A stretch of 64,000 nucleotides of DNA, taken from the NCBI RefSeq assembly GCF_000242895.2, contig NC_021171.1, positions 3,754,001 to 3,818,000 on the forward strand, given 5' to 3'. Under the pieces are notes generated by a model, which saw only the letters and a list, made by a program, of their open reading frames with translations, did no database searches and had not been told where the DNA came from. Both the position numbers and the translations under genes were made by a program. This document shows positions 46,421 through 55,111 of this stretch, one piece after another. Numbering within the stretch: position 1 is the first letter of the stretch; the number at the start of each line of letters is the position of its first letter. The stretch is from Bacillus sp. 1NLA3E (GTDB lineage: Bacteria > Bacillota > Bacilli > Bacillales > Cytobacillaceae).

Positions 46421-48037
46421 TTAAAATGGTAAACGTAATTTTTGTTTTATCTTTTCTGCCCGTTGTCCGAAAAGTAGATAAACAAGCTTAGTGCGATAAC
46501 TCAAAAATACATAAATTCCTGCTCCAACAAGGGCACAAATGCCAATAATAATTAGAGATTGTGACTTTGATGCAGGTGACAAAAATAGTAATAATAACTT
46601 ATATGTGGCAAAAGTACCGACAAACATTAAAAAGGTAAACAGGATGATCAATAATGACCGTCTTACCACGAGTCTAAATGGATAGTGTGCATACTTCCTA
46701 ATCACATAAATATTGATCAATATTGCAGCTGTATACCCAAGTGCAGTTGCTAACACAGCACCTCTTGTTTCAAACATTTTAATGAAGGGAATATTTAAGC
46801 TCAATTTTATGAACAATCCAACAAGTAAACTTAAGATCGTAAACCGTTGTTCATTAATTCCTTGTAAAATAGCTGCTGTTACCGAATAAAGAGCGAAAAG
46901 GATAGCCACTGGTGAATAAGCCCGTAATACTTCAGTTCCCAGTTCCTTATGCTCGTAAAAAACGGTATAAACTGGTTCAGCCAATAACGATAGTCCTATT
47001 ACTGCTGGTAAGGTCAAAAATAGCATTACCTGGAAAGTCTGATTTAGCTGACGAATCAGGTCCTTTCGATCATTTTCCACAAAAGCTTTCGTTACACTTG
47101 GTACAAGCGTAAGTGAAAAAGCCGTTGCCAATGAAACAGGGATAATCACTAATTTGTGTGATTCAAAATTTAAGACACTAAGCGCAAATTCTGTTTGCTT
47201 GGCAAGACCAATCGAAACCATTGCCCGGTTAAAGGTTAACTGATCAATCAATTGAAATAACGGATTAGCTATACCCACAAACACAAACGGAGCAGCATAT
47301 ATTAATACTTCTTTATAAATCTGTTTTAATGATATATCGATGGTACCCTTATCTTGCAACAGAATCTCATCTAAATACGGTTTTCGTTTATACCAATACC
47401 AAATTAACACAACAAGACTCCCGATTGCCCCGATAAAAGCGGCAAACGTCGCCACACTAACTGCAGTCACAAGACTGCCTTTCATAATATGTAACACTAC
47501 ATAAGCGCCAGCTAACACAAAAACAATCCGGACAATTTGTTCAATAACCTGTGATACGGCAGATGGCCCCATAGATTGGTGCCCTTGGAAAAAGCCGCGG
47601 ATCAAACTCATAAATGGAACGACAATCAAGGCAAAACTAACGGCCCTGATAACCGTAACGACGTCTTTTACGTTCGAAACCTGGTCCTTATCCCGAATTA
47701 CACTTTCTGCTAACATCGGTGCAGAAAGATACAACAAAAGGAAAGCAACAACACCTGTACTTAGCATGACAGCTAGTCCCGATTTAAACAGTTTCCTACC
47801 AATTCCATACTCTTCTAAGGCATTGTATTTTGAAACAAACTTCGCCACAGCTAATGGAACCCCCGCTGTTGCAATGCTAATAAAAATGGTATATGGTACG
47901 TATGAATAATTGTAAAGAACGGTACCCCGATATCCTACTATATGGTAAAACGGAATAACATAAAACAAACCAAGAACTTTTGAAACCATTGTTCCTAGAG
48001 TTAGGATGAAGGTTCCTCTTAATAGCTTTGAAGACAT
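46421..48037 (-). CDS. murJ: Lipid II flippase MurJ (YtgP)
   Basis: A 538-residue MOP-superfamily membrane protein with about 14 predicted spans; B. subtilis YtgP (MurJ) is 544. It opens MSSKLLRGTFILTLGTMVSK and contains LGLFYVIPFYHIVGYRG, IRGFFQGHQSMGPSAVSQVI and ILQGINEQRFTILSLLVG, typical of the family. It flips lipid II across the membrane for peptidoglycan synthesis. The frame begins at 48163, but the ATG at 48037 has AAGGGA and the family start. A convergent terminator follows. Confidence 0.92.
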   Translation of the reverse strand: MSSKLLRGTFILTLGTMVSKVLGLFYVIPFYHIVGYRGTVLYNYSYVPYTIFISIATAGVPLAVAKFVSKYNALEEYGIGRKLFKSGLAVMLSTGVVAFLLLYLSAPMLAESVIRDKDQVSNVKDVVTVIRAVSFALIVVPFMSLIRGFFQGHQSMGPSAVSQVIEQIVRIVFVLAGAYVVLHIMKGSLVTAVSVATFAAFIGAIGSLVVLIWYWYKRKPYLDEILLQDKGTIDISLKQIYKEVLIYAAPFVFVGIANPLFQLIDQLTFNRAMVSIGLAKQTEFALSVLNFESHKLVIIPVSLATAFSLTLVPSVTKAFVENDRKDLIRQLNQTFQVMLFLTLPAVIGLSLLAEPVYTVFYEHKELGTEVLRAYSPVAILFALYSVTAAILQGINEQRFTILSLLVGLFIKLSLNIPFIKMFETRGAVLATALGYTAAILINIYVIRKYAHYPFRLVVRRSLLIILFTFLMFVGTFATYKLLLLFLSPASKSQSLIIIGICALVGAGIYVFLSYRTKLVYLLFGQRAEKIKQKLRLPF

Positions 48038-48353
48038 ACGATCCCTTCCTACAAACGAAAAGTGTACGGCGCATTTGGGCCAGACACTGTTCAAAATTTT
48101 ATCGTTACGACATTTTTTTAAAATCAAGCTGACATTGTATTTTATCATAATTTGTCGAAACATCTATACGCTAAACATAATTTTATTCAGCAAATGAAAC
48201 AATGCTAGTAGTAGTTTACCTTTCTTTTTATATGAAAGCTACTTGAAAAAGGAAAATTGGTGTATATTCATGCATCCTTTTTCCAACGATTGAAATGTTC
48301 CACAAATAAACATTAGATTTTTAAGTATATTTAAAAAAGTTGGTGGATTTTTA

Positions 48354-49622
48354 ATGAATTATGATGTTGTAGTTATCGGCGGTGGGCCTTCTGGCTTAAT
48401 GGCTGGAATCGCTGCAGGTGAAAAAGGGAAACGTGTGTTACTACTAGATAAGGGAGACAAACTTGGAAGGAAACTCGCCATTTCAGGAGGCGGGCGTTGC
48501 AATGTAACAAACAGATTACCAATTGATGAAATTATAAAACATATACCAGGGAATGGCCGATTTTTACACAGTGCCTTTTCCTTATTTAGCAACGAAGATA
48601 TCATCTCCTTTTTTGAAAAGCTTGGGATTGAGTTAAAGGAAGAGGATCACGGTCGGATGTTTCCTGTTACAGATAAAGCCCAATCTGTAGTCGACGCCCT
48701 TTTAGACAGGCTTGGTCAACTTGGCGTAAAAATATGGACAAACTGTCCTGTGAAAACCGTTGATTATGAAAATGGGAAAGTTGTCAGTGTAAAATTACAA
48801 AATGGAGAAACCATCGGTACGAAAGCTGTTGTGATTGCCGTAGGTGGAAAATCAGTTCCACAAACCGGTTCTACCGGTGACGGATATGCTTGGGCCAAAA
48901 AAGCAGGTCACACCATCACGGATCTTTTTCCTACTGAGGTTCCGATTACTTCCTCTGAACCTTTCATAAAAGAAAAAACTTTGCAGGGTTTGTCATTAAG
49001 GGATATCAGCTTAAGTGTCTTAAATCAAAAAGGTAAACCGATTATTACGCATAAGATGGATATGATTTTTACCCATTTTGGAATTAGTGGCCCAGCCGTG
49101 CTTCGCTGTAGCCAATATGTCGTGAAGGAACTTCGTAAAACAGGAAAAAAAGAAGTTTTGATGAGTTTAGATGCACTCCCTTCAAAAACCGAGGAAATGT
49201 TATTTCAGGAAATTATGAAAATAAACAAGGAAGACCCTAAAAAAGTGATAAAAAATAGTTTAAAAGGATTTCTACCTGAACGATATTTATTATTTTTACT
49301 CGAAAGAAATGGGATTGATCCTACAACGTTGGGAGCGGCAGTCCCACATGAAAATTGGAGAAACTTTATAAAAAGCATCAAGCAGTTTCAGATTAGTGTG
49401 AATGGCACTCTCTCACTGGAAAAAGCCTTTGTTACCGGCGGCGGTGTTTCGGTAAAAGAAATTGAACCAAAAACGATGGCCTCAAAATTAACGGAAGGGT
49501 TATTTTTTTGCGGTGAGATTTTGGATATTCACGGATATACTGGTGGGTACAATATTACTTCTGCATTGGTTACAGGCAGATTAGCTGGATTAAATGCGGG
49601 GAGATATTTGGCTCAAAAATAG
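48354..49622 (+). CDS. ytfP: NAD(P)/FAD-dependent oxidoreductase YtfP
   Basis: A 422-residue flavoprotein of the HI0933/BaiN-like group. The N-terminal FAD loop [20 protein letters not shown] is at 4-24, then [19 protein letters not shown] near 40, and the mid-domain [20 protein letters not shown] near 162. The C-terminal FAD signature is [21 protein letters not shown]. The substrate is unknown. There is no close AGGAGG before the ATG. It is followed by a short hairpin (49632-49661) that overlaps the Cse60 stop. Confidence 0.9.
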   Translation: MNYDVVVIGGGPSGLMAGIAAGEKGKRVLLLDKGDKLGRKLAISGGGRCNVTNRLPIDEIIKHIPGNGRFLHSAFSLFSNEDIISFFEKLGIELKEEDHGRMFPVTDKAQSVVDALLDRLGQLGVKIWTNCPVKTVDYENGKVVSVKLQNGETIGTKAVVIAVGGKSVPQTGSTGDGYAWAKKAGHTITDLFPTEVPITSSEPFIKEKTLQGLSLRDISLSVLNQKGKPIITHKMDMIFTHFGISGPAVLRCSQYVVKELRKTGKKEVLMSLDALPSKTEEMLFQEIMKINKEDPKKVIKNSLKGFLPERYLLFLLERNGIDPTTLGAAVPHENWRNFIKSIKQFQISVNGTLSLEKAFVTGGGVSVKEIEPKTMASKLTEGLFFCGEILDIHGYTGGYNITSALVTGRLAGLNAGRYLAQK

Positions 49623-49652
49623 CTAGTTTATAGGGCATGATCGTCCAAAGCG

Positions 49653-49835
49653 TCATGCCCTGTAAATAACCATTGCAGAAAAACAATAAATCTGGTCTTC
49701 AACATCTTCTTGATAGGCTGCCACGTTATACTTAATATCCAATAGTTCTTTCTCCTCTAATTTCTCTAGAAATCGATTCATTTCTTTTTCCAAATCCTTT
49801 TCATGCTCATAATCGAATACTTTTACTTGAATCAT
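49653..49835 (-). CDS. yteV: Sporulation protein Cse60 family
   Basis: A 60-residue protein nearly identical in pattern to Cse60: MIQVKVFDYEHEKDLEKEMN, LDIKYNVAAYQEDV, and the end IYCFSAMVIYRA. Cse60 of B. subtilis is made under SigE in the mother cell; its function is not known. GGGGGAGG precedes the ATG. It is next to ytfP, with 8-bp-loop hairpin AGGGCATGA/TCATGCCCT at its end. I did not find a certain SigE promoter. Confidence 0.88.
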   Translation of the reverse strand: MIQVKVFDYEHEKDLEKEMNRFLEKLEEKELLDIKYNVAAYQEDVEDQIYCFSAMVIYRA

Positions 49836-50205
49836 TGCTAGCCTCCCCCTTATTAATTCTCATTATTGACAATAATCAAACTCCTTAATACAAAGGCAGA
49901 GAAAAATCAGAATGAAGTTTGATTAAAAATATAGCTGAACCCCCCGGTAATTGGGTAACTCTTTTTATACACACCCAACTAATAAATTTTAAAAATAAAC
50001 CTCAACTAACCTGCCCCGTTCCATAACAACAAAAATGACCGTCATAATGACGGTCATAATTCTTTTAGCCTCAACTCGGAAAATGCACCAGTTTTATATT
50101 ATAATTGGGTGCTCATTCCTCAACGATCTTACAGAAACCATACGTATTGAACAAGCATAATATAATCTTTTCCTTGGATTGGAAAGAAATATAACTATTT
50201 AATTA
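49836..50205. other. Intergenic region
   Basis: No gene is seen. ATGACCGTCAT-ATGACGGTCAT at 50035-50057, with A and T runs, looks like a terminator for the lipoprotein gene or a bidirectional one. The rest is AT-rich. Confidence 0.45.
50031..50066. terminator. Palindromic hairpin with T run
   Basis: ATGACCGTCAT / ATGACGGTCAT, 11 pairs separated by one base, then TAATTCTTTT. It is about 140 bases beyond the lipoprotein stop. Confidence 0.55.
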
Positions 50206-51027
50206 CTATTGCTTCCACAATTCATCTGTCTTAATCACTTTATTATCTGCATTCTGAACCGTATATCTCATAGTAGGATTATTTGGATATGACGCATTTC
50301 CATCGAAGTTAGTGATTTCTGTGTTTTCATCATTTTTAACAAATTGAACATAGCTTCCACCAGCCCCACCGATATTAGTAAAGTGTAACGTTATAGTATT
50401 ACTTGAAGTTCCATACTCGACTAAACTCCACAAATCCCTTCGGTAATTTTCCCATAGAATTTCTTTAGAAACCTCATTATCAGCATTCTTATGAGTGTTC
50501 TCCCAAAAATCAATTGCTTGGTCCATACTTCCCCATGCATTCTTTTGAAAAGAAAATTCGATAATCTGTCCATATGGAACCGTACCATCAGCTAAGTATT
50601 TGTCGTAAGCCTCATCTTCAGCAGTTATACCTTCAAGATTACTGCCATTTTCTTTCAACAACAAAGCATGTTCCTTGCCTTCATTATTTTTAATCGTCAC
50701 AACAGTATACCCATTAGGATCTTTATTTTCAGCGACCACATAAGAATAATTGTTCACGTAACTTACTACTAATTGCCCACTATTAAAGTACCAAGTGCTA
50801 CTTACCCCATCCTCTTTTCCTGTTGCCATCCAAACTCCACCGACATTCTCACTTGCCTTTGATACTTCTGAAGTTGTAAAACTTTCAGATTGTGATGTCG
50901 TTTCTGCCTTATCTATTTTTTGATCCGAACTTTCTGAAGAAGTTTTGGATGATTCATCAGTTGTTTTTCCACATCCAGAAAGGACTACCCCAAGAAGAAC
51001 TACTAAACCAACAATCATCTTTTTCAA
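50206..51027 (-). CDS. Predicted lipoprotein, unknown
   Basis: A roughly 273-residue exported lipoprotein. The signal segment MKKMIVGLVVLLGVVLSGC ends in the lipobox LSGC. A serine-rich linker (SSKTSSESSDQKIDKAE, TTSQSESFTTSEVSKA) follows, and then a globular part beginning GGVWMATGKEDGVSSTWYF with several aromatic residues, ending MRYTVQNADNKVIKTDELW. The family is not recognised with certainty; it resembles small Listeria/Enterococcus-like lipoproteins. The TTG at 51027 has AAAGGAGG 8 bases upstream; an ATG two codons earlier (51033) is too close. DUF2651 is upstream. Confidence 0.78.
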   Translation of the reverse strand: MKKMIVGLVVLLGVVLSGCGKTTDESSKTSSESSDQKIDKAETTSQSESFTTSEVSKASENVGGVWMATGKEDGVSSTWYFNSGQLVVSYVNNYSYVVAENKDPNGYTVVTIKNNEGKEHALLLKENGSNLEGITAEDEAYDKYLADGTVPYGQIIEFSFQKNAWGSMDQAIDFWENTHKNADNEVSKEILWENYRRDLWSLVEYGTSSNTITLHFTNIGGAGGSYVQFVKNDENTEITNFDGNASYPNNPTMRYTVQNADNKVIKTDELWKQ

Positions 51028-51093
51028 TTTCATAACCTCCTTTGCCTTCTGTATATTCATTTTTTATAAAAAAATACTATCAATGACGGTATT

Positions 51094-51333
51094 TCACTTG
51101 CTTGACATCTCTTTGATAAATTTCATTAGAAAACTGCCGGCAATAGAAAGTAGTGTATATACAACTACCCAAATAAAGAAAGATTTGTTGAAAACAGTAA
51201 ACATCAAGATAGCGAAAACAATAACTGTTAATAAAGGCATTACATACCATTTTCTTACCAATAAATAACCAATAATTGAAGCTACAATAACAACAATAGG
51301 AAAAATAAATAATACCAAACTAAATGGGTCCAT
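51094..51333 (-). CDS. DUF2651 small membrane protein
   Basis: A 79-residue protein with three hydrophobic spans: FSLVLFIFPIVVIVASIIGY, YVMPLLTVIVFAILMFTVF, and FFIWVVVYTLLSIAGSFLM, ending KFIKEMSSK. This is the DUF2651 pattern of Bacillus membrane proteins (a family often near surface genes); no function is known. GGGAG precedes the ATG. It may share a transcript with the lipoprotein 67 bases downstream. Confidence 0.8.
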   Translation of the reverse strand: MDPFSLVLFIFPIVVIVASIIGYLLVRKWYVMPLLTVIVFAILMFTVFNKSFFIWVVVYTLLSIAGSFLMKFIKEMSSK

Positions 51334-51456
51334 ATTTTATTCACTCTCCCCTTTTACCATAATTATACAACAACGAGTGTAAGTTTAACTTTTTTGTAGA
51401 TTGTTTTTGAACTAAAAACAACAAACTTTATGAACACAGCCTTAAAAAAGAAAAAG

Positions 51457-51480
51457 GCATTACCGCTGTTCCAGTAATGC
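51457..51480 (-). repeat. Dispersed hairpin repeat (family C)
   Basis: The reverse complement reads GCATTACTGG-aacagc-GGTAATGC, the same stem as 7536-7559 with two changes, bordered by TTCAACAAACGGAC. Confidence 0.7.
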
Positions 51481-51736
51481 GTCCGTTTGTTGAATACAGT
51501 TTAAACTTTCGTTAGAACTATAAAATCCTAACCAAATAGAACTCTAACATCATGTATTGTGATAAACGCATTCTCATCTAATTTTCTTACAATATTAAGC
51601 TTTATCACTTCTTGTTTATTAATTACAATTTACAGAATTTCTTTATTCGGACACCTGATGAAAAATTCTTTACTGAACGTTCTTAAATTGATATACTAAG
51701 ACAAGTTAGATTTAACTGTTTTATTCTACGGAAATG

Positions 51737-51750
51737 AGAATGATCATTCT
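51737..51750. promoter_or_regulatory. Candidate TetR operator
   Basis: AGAATGATCATTCT is a perfect 14-bp palindrome in the promoter region of the TetR gene at 51876. A related half GAACGATCATTC occurs at 54684. It could be the binding site of that TetR; not tested. Confidence 0.45.
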
Positions 51751-51875
51751 TTAATTGTTTCTATAAATGTATTGAGGGAGTGAGGGATGATTAATTAATC
51801 CTTATTCATCCAATCGAGGTAGCTATTTTTTATCTTTCCCAAAATACAAAATGAACACGTTCTAAGGGGGATATT

Positions 51876-52451
51876 ATGGCAAGAAATAAAGAATTTGATG
51901 AAAATGAAGCATTAAGGAAAGCCATGGAGCTTTTCTGGCAACAAGGGTATGAAAAAACATCCATGAATGATTTGGTAAACCATATGGGCGTTCACCGTAG
52001 AAGCATCTATGATACGTTTGGTGACAAACGCACTTTGTTTATGAGCGCTTTAACTCACTATGAAGAAGTCATAATGATGAAAATGAAGAAGAAGATAGAA
52101 TCAGAACTACCGGTTAAACAAGTGATACGAGAAGTATTTGAAATGGTTATTTACCCGAATAATAATCAGCCAATAGGATGTTTTTCTGTAAACGCAGCAG
52201 TTGAATTATCATTACTTGATCAAGAAGTAGCAACAAAGATTACAGAGATGTTTACAAAGACAGAAACCCTTTTTTATGAGCTGCTGAAACATGGTCAAGA
52301 ACAAGGAGAAATTTCCAAACATCACGATATCAAAGGGCTCTCTCTCTTCCTTCATAATGCACTTGTGGGAATACGAGTATTAGTAAAAACAACAGATGAC
52401 AAGCAAAAATTAGAATCCATTATTGATTTAACGTTGTCAACATTAGAATAA
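51876..52451 (+). CDS. TetR/AcrR-family regulator
   Basis: A 191-residue TetR protein. The helix-turn-helix is TSMNDLVNHMGVHRRSIYDT at about 27-46, followed by FGDKRTLFMSALTHYEE. The C-terminal part has NNNQPIGCFSVNAAVELSLL and LFLHNALVGIRVLVKTTDDK, a TetR_C_AcrR-like ligand domain. GGGGG lies 10 bases upstream of the ATG. It leads the OYE/SDR cluster, and its 14-bp palindrome at 51737 suggests autoregulation. The target genes are inferred, most likely the OYE at 52645. Confidence 0.88.
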   Translation: MARNKEFDENEALRKAMELFWQQGYEKTSMNDLVNHMGVHRRSIYDTFGDKRTLFMSALTHYEEVIMMKMKKKIESELPVKQVIREVFEMVIYPNNNQPIGCFSVNAAVELSLLDQEVATKITEMFTKTETLFYELLKHGQEQGEISKHHDIKGLSLFLHNALVGIRVLVKTTDDKQKLESIIDLTLSTLE

Positions 52452-52473
52452 GATTCATGAAGGACAGAATCAT

Positions 52474-52615
52474 ATGAGGCTTACAGTGATTCGAGGAGCT
52501 ATCTCGGTAGTGGATTAAACAACTCTACCGTTTGCTGCCCAGAGTAAACTTATTTGTTGTAACTAGAAGATTAATTAATATTAGAAGGTCTTAAATCAGC
52601 CACTTACGCGATAGA
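52474..52615 (+). pseudogene. Decayed 5' copy of the downstream SDR gene
   Basis: ATGAGGCTTACAGTGATTCG and ...CGTTTGCTGCCC...CTAGAAGATT...TTAGAAGGTC follow the start of the SDR gene at 53917 with mismatches, indels and stops. No frame survives. It ends abruptly about 30 bases before the OYE start, so it is a remnant of a duplicated SDR, not a gene. Confidence 0.72.
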
Positions 52616-52644
52616 CTAAAAAAACTTTATGGATGTGAATCAGG

Positions 52645-53883
52645 ATGAACAAGAATAACACGACTTTGGCAGATTCATTACAACTCCAAAATGGAGTAAT
52701 CATTAAAAATCGGTTCTTTAAATCTGCAATGAGTGAAGCATTAGGAACAAATAATCAAAACCCTACAAAGTCATTGATTACGTTATACAAAACATGGGCT
52801 AACGGAGGCGCAGGTCTTGTCATGACAGGAAACGTTATGATTGATCGGAATGCTCTAGGGGAACCAGGTAACGTTGTTGTGGAAGACGAACGTGATTTAG
52901 ACATGCTAACGAAATGGGCGAAAGCTGGTACGGAAAATGAAACGCACCTCTGGATGCAATTAAATCATCCAGGAAAGCAGTCACCTAAGACAATATCTAA
53001 AGAACCTGTAGCACCAAGTGCTATTCCGCTTTCAGGAGACCTCAAGAGTTTCTTTAATCAACCACGCGCTCTGCTCGTAAAGGAAATTGAAGACGTAATT
53101 ATTCGTTTTGGTAATGCTGCAAGAATTGCTAAAAAAGCTGGATTTACTGGTGTTCAAATCCATGCAGCACATGGATATCTTATTAGTCAGTTTTTATCTC
53201 CTCACCACAATAAGCGTACAGATGAATGGGGTGGAAGTTTAGCGAATCGAATGCGATTTTTAATTGAAACGTATAAAGAAATACGAAAACAAGTCGGAGA
53301 ATCATTTCCGATCGGTATCAAGCTAAATTCTGCTGATTTTCAACGTGGTGGTTTCACCGAAGAGGAGTCAATGGAAGTTCTTCAGAAAATGTCTGAAATC
53401 GGCATCGACCTAATTGAAATTTCTGGAGGGAACTATGAGAATCCCAAGATGTTGGTAGCTGATGTGAAAGAAACTACCAAGAAACGGGAAGCTTATTTTA
53501 TTGAATATGCGCATAAGGCCAGAAAATTAGTCTCTACGCCATTAGTTGTTACAGGCGGCTTTCGTTCTGAAGAAGGAATGAATGAAGCCATTGCTAGTGG
53601 AGCAATCGATATGGTGGGGATAGCAAAACCTTTTGCTTTGGTACCTGACCTTCCAAACAAAATCTTTCAAGGAAAATATGAAACCGTTCAGACCAAGCCT
53701 ATCCGCACTGGGATCAAATCGATAGATAAGACCGCTTCTATGTTAGAACTGGGTTGGTATGAGCAGCAATTAGCAAGGATCGGTAAATCTCAATCTCCTA
53801 ACCCTGATCATAATGTTTGGGTGTCTTTGATACAAAATGTGATAGCAAATGGTCGTGGTGTGTTTCTAAAAAGAAGGGGATAA
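52645..53883 (+). CDS. Old yellow enzyme family NADH:flavin oxidoreductase
   Basis: A 412-residue FMN ene-reductase. The barrel begins LQNGVIIKNRFFKSAMSEALG. The catalytic and substrate loop GVQIHAAHGYLISQFLSPHH is near 172, followed by NKRTDEWGGSLANRMRFL. FMN-phosphate loop GGFRSEEGMNEAI is near 310, and the tail VWVSLIQNVIANG is complete. Such enzymes reduce activated C=C bonds, quinones or nitro compounds with NAD(P)H. There is no strong ribosome site before the ATG. SDR pieces flank it on both sides. Confidence 0.87.
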   Translation: MNKNNTTLADSLQLQNGVIIKNRFFKSAMSEALGTNNQNPTKSLITLYKTWANGGAGLVMTGNVMIDRNALGEPGNVVVEDERDLDMLTKWAKAGTENETHLWMQLNHPGKQSPKTISKEPVAPSAIPLSGDLKSFFNQPRALLVKEIEDVIIRFGNAARIAKKAGFTGVQIHAAHGYLISQFLSPHHNKRTDEWGGSLANRMRFLIETYKEIRKQVGESFPIGIKLNSADFQRGGFTEEESMEVLQKMSEIGIDLIEISGGNYENPKMLVADVKETTKKREAYFIEYAHKARKLVSTPLVVTGGFRSEEGMNEAIASGAIDMVGIAKPFALVPDLPNKIFQGKYETVQTKPIRTGIKSIDKTASMLELGWYEQQLARIGKSQSPNPDHNVWVSLIQNVIANGRGVFLKRRG

Positions 53884-53916
53884 TTTCAAATTAATCAAAA
53901 TGAAGGGGAGACTCAT

Positions 53917-54668
53917 ATGAAATATACAGTGATTACAGGAGCTAGCTCAGGTATAGGGTATGAAACAGCTTTAGCGTTTGCTGCCCGCGGAAAAATTTAA
54001 TTATTGTAGCTAGAAGATTCGATCGATTAGAAGGTCTTAAATCAGCCATCCAAACAATCAACCCTGATTTAGATGTAATTATACGTATAGCTGACCTATC
54101 GGTTGCAGAACAGGCATATGCTTTGTATTACAGCGTAAAGGAATACCAAATTGAGACGTGGGTTAATAATGCTGGGCTTGGGGAATCCTCTCCTATAATC
54201 GCTCAAAATTTAGATAACGTAGAAACCATGTTACGTGTAAATATCGAATCGTTAACCATCCTTTCTACATTATTTGCTCGTGATTATTCTGATGTTGAAG
54301 GAACCCAACTAATAAACGTATCGTCAGCACTTGGATATGTCGTTACTCTTGGTAGTATTACGTATTCAGCATCGAAGTATTATGTTAGTGCATTCACAGA
54401 AGGACTTGCAAAAGAACTGGAGCAAAAAGGTGCAAAAATGAAAGTGAAAGTTCTAGCACCAGCTATAACAGAAACAGAATTTATCAATCCAGGAAACGAT
54501 AAGGTTAAATTTGATTACAAAGCACATATGCCTAAGTACCATACTGCTAAGCAAATGGCAGGTTTTATGATGGATCTTTATGATAGCAGTCAAATACTTG
54601 GAATTGTAGACGAAAACTATGAATTCCAATTAAGAGAGCCCATTTATCCAGTTTTTGGCGGTTTTTAA
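53917..54668 (+). pseudogene. Short-chain dehydrogenase broken by one frameshift
   Basis: From the ATG at 53917 (AAGGGGAG upstream) the frame reads MKYTVITGASSGIGYETALA and FAARGKI and then stops at TAA near 53998. Adding one base to the A run (GGAAAAATTT) restores RGKNLIIVARRFDRLEGLKS and the rest to 54668, with the NNAGLGES and YSASKYYVSAF motifs. The NADP loop, NNAG and YxxxK sites are otherwise intact. Either a recent frameshift mutation, a phase-variable tract or a sequencing error is possible. An internal start at 54123 would lack the cofactor loop. Confidence 0.8.
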
Positions 54669-54741
54669 TTCTATTTAGCTATTCAAGAACGATCATTCTA
54701 CATGCTGATCGCTAATAAAAAAACAGGTATTGAGTTGAAAA

Positions 54742-54804
54742 ATGAATAAGAGCCATCGAATCTTAGGAGATTTGTTGCAACTCCCAAATGGCATAAGTTA
54801 TTGA
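54742..54804 (+). pseudogene. Stub of a second old yellow enzyme gene
   Basis: ATG at 54742 reads MNKSHRILGDLLQLPNGISY and stops. It matches the first 17 residues of the OYE at 52645 (MNKNNTTLADSLQLQNGV) with identities at M, N, K, L, D, LQL and NG, then loses similarity. It looks like the 5' end of a former OYE copy. Confidence 0.6.
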
Positions 54805-55111
54805 TATTAAAGTAACTTACTGAACCACGTATAGCCTATACATTATAAGCACACAAAGGAAAATGAAAATGGAAAAATTTATTTAAATAAAATTATATGG
54901 GAGGCGCAAAGGGCTATTCTGATTATCCGTTCTTAAACAAGTAATTGAATATGGACAAGGGCTGTTTTAAAAACAGCTCTTGACACTCATATTAAATATA
55001 TCTTTATTCAACAATATGACCCATAACAAAAATAGGCGCATCTCTTGTTTAAAATGCGCCCGATTGCTGAATAGTGGTAAATGCAAAAATGACACCTTAG
55101 TTATTAAGCTA
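54805..55111. other. Intergenic region with family B repeat
   Basis: No gene. A small hairpin GAGCTGTTTTTAAAACAGC lies near 54960 in its complement, followed by family B hairpin at 55035-55060 and the 3' flank of the intron. Confidence 0.45.
55035..55060 (-). repeat. Family B hairpin repeat
   Basis: GGCGCAT / ATGCGCC with TATTCAGCAATCGGGCGC border in the complement. It sits about 50 bases from the intron 3' end. Confidence 0.75.

Larger units (their letters stand above)
51334..51875. other. Intergenic region with repeat fragment and TetR operator
   Basis: About 540 bases without a gene. A fragment at 51410-51440 reads ACAACAAACTTTATGAACAC-like and resembles 20520-20545. A hairpin repeat is at 51457-51480, and the palindrome AGAATGATCATTCT is at 51737. 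Confidence 0.5.
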
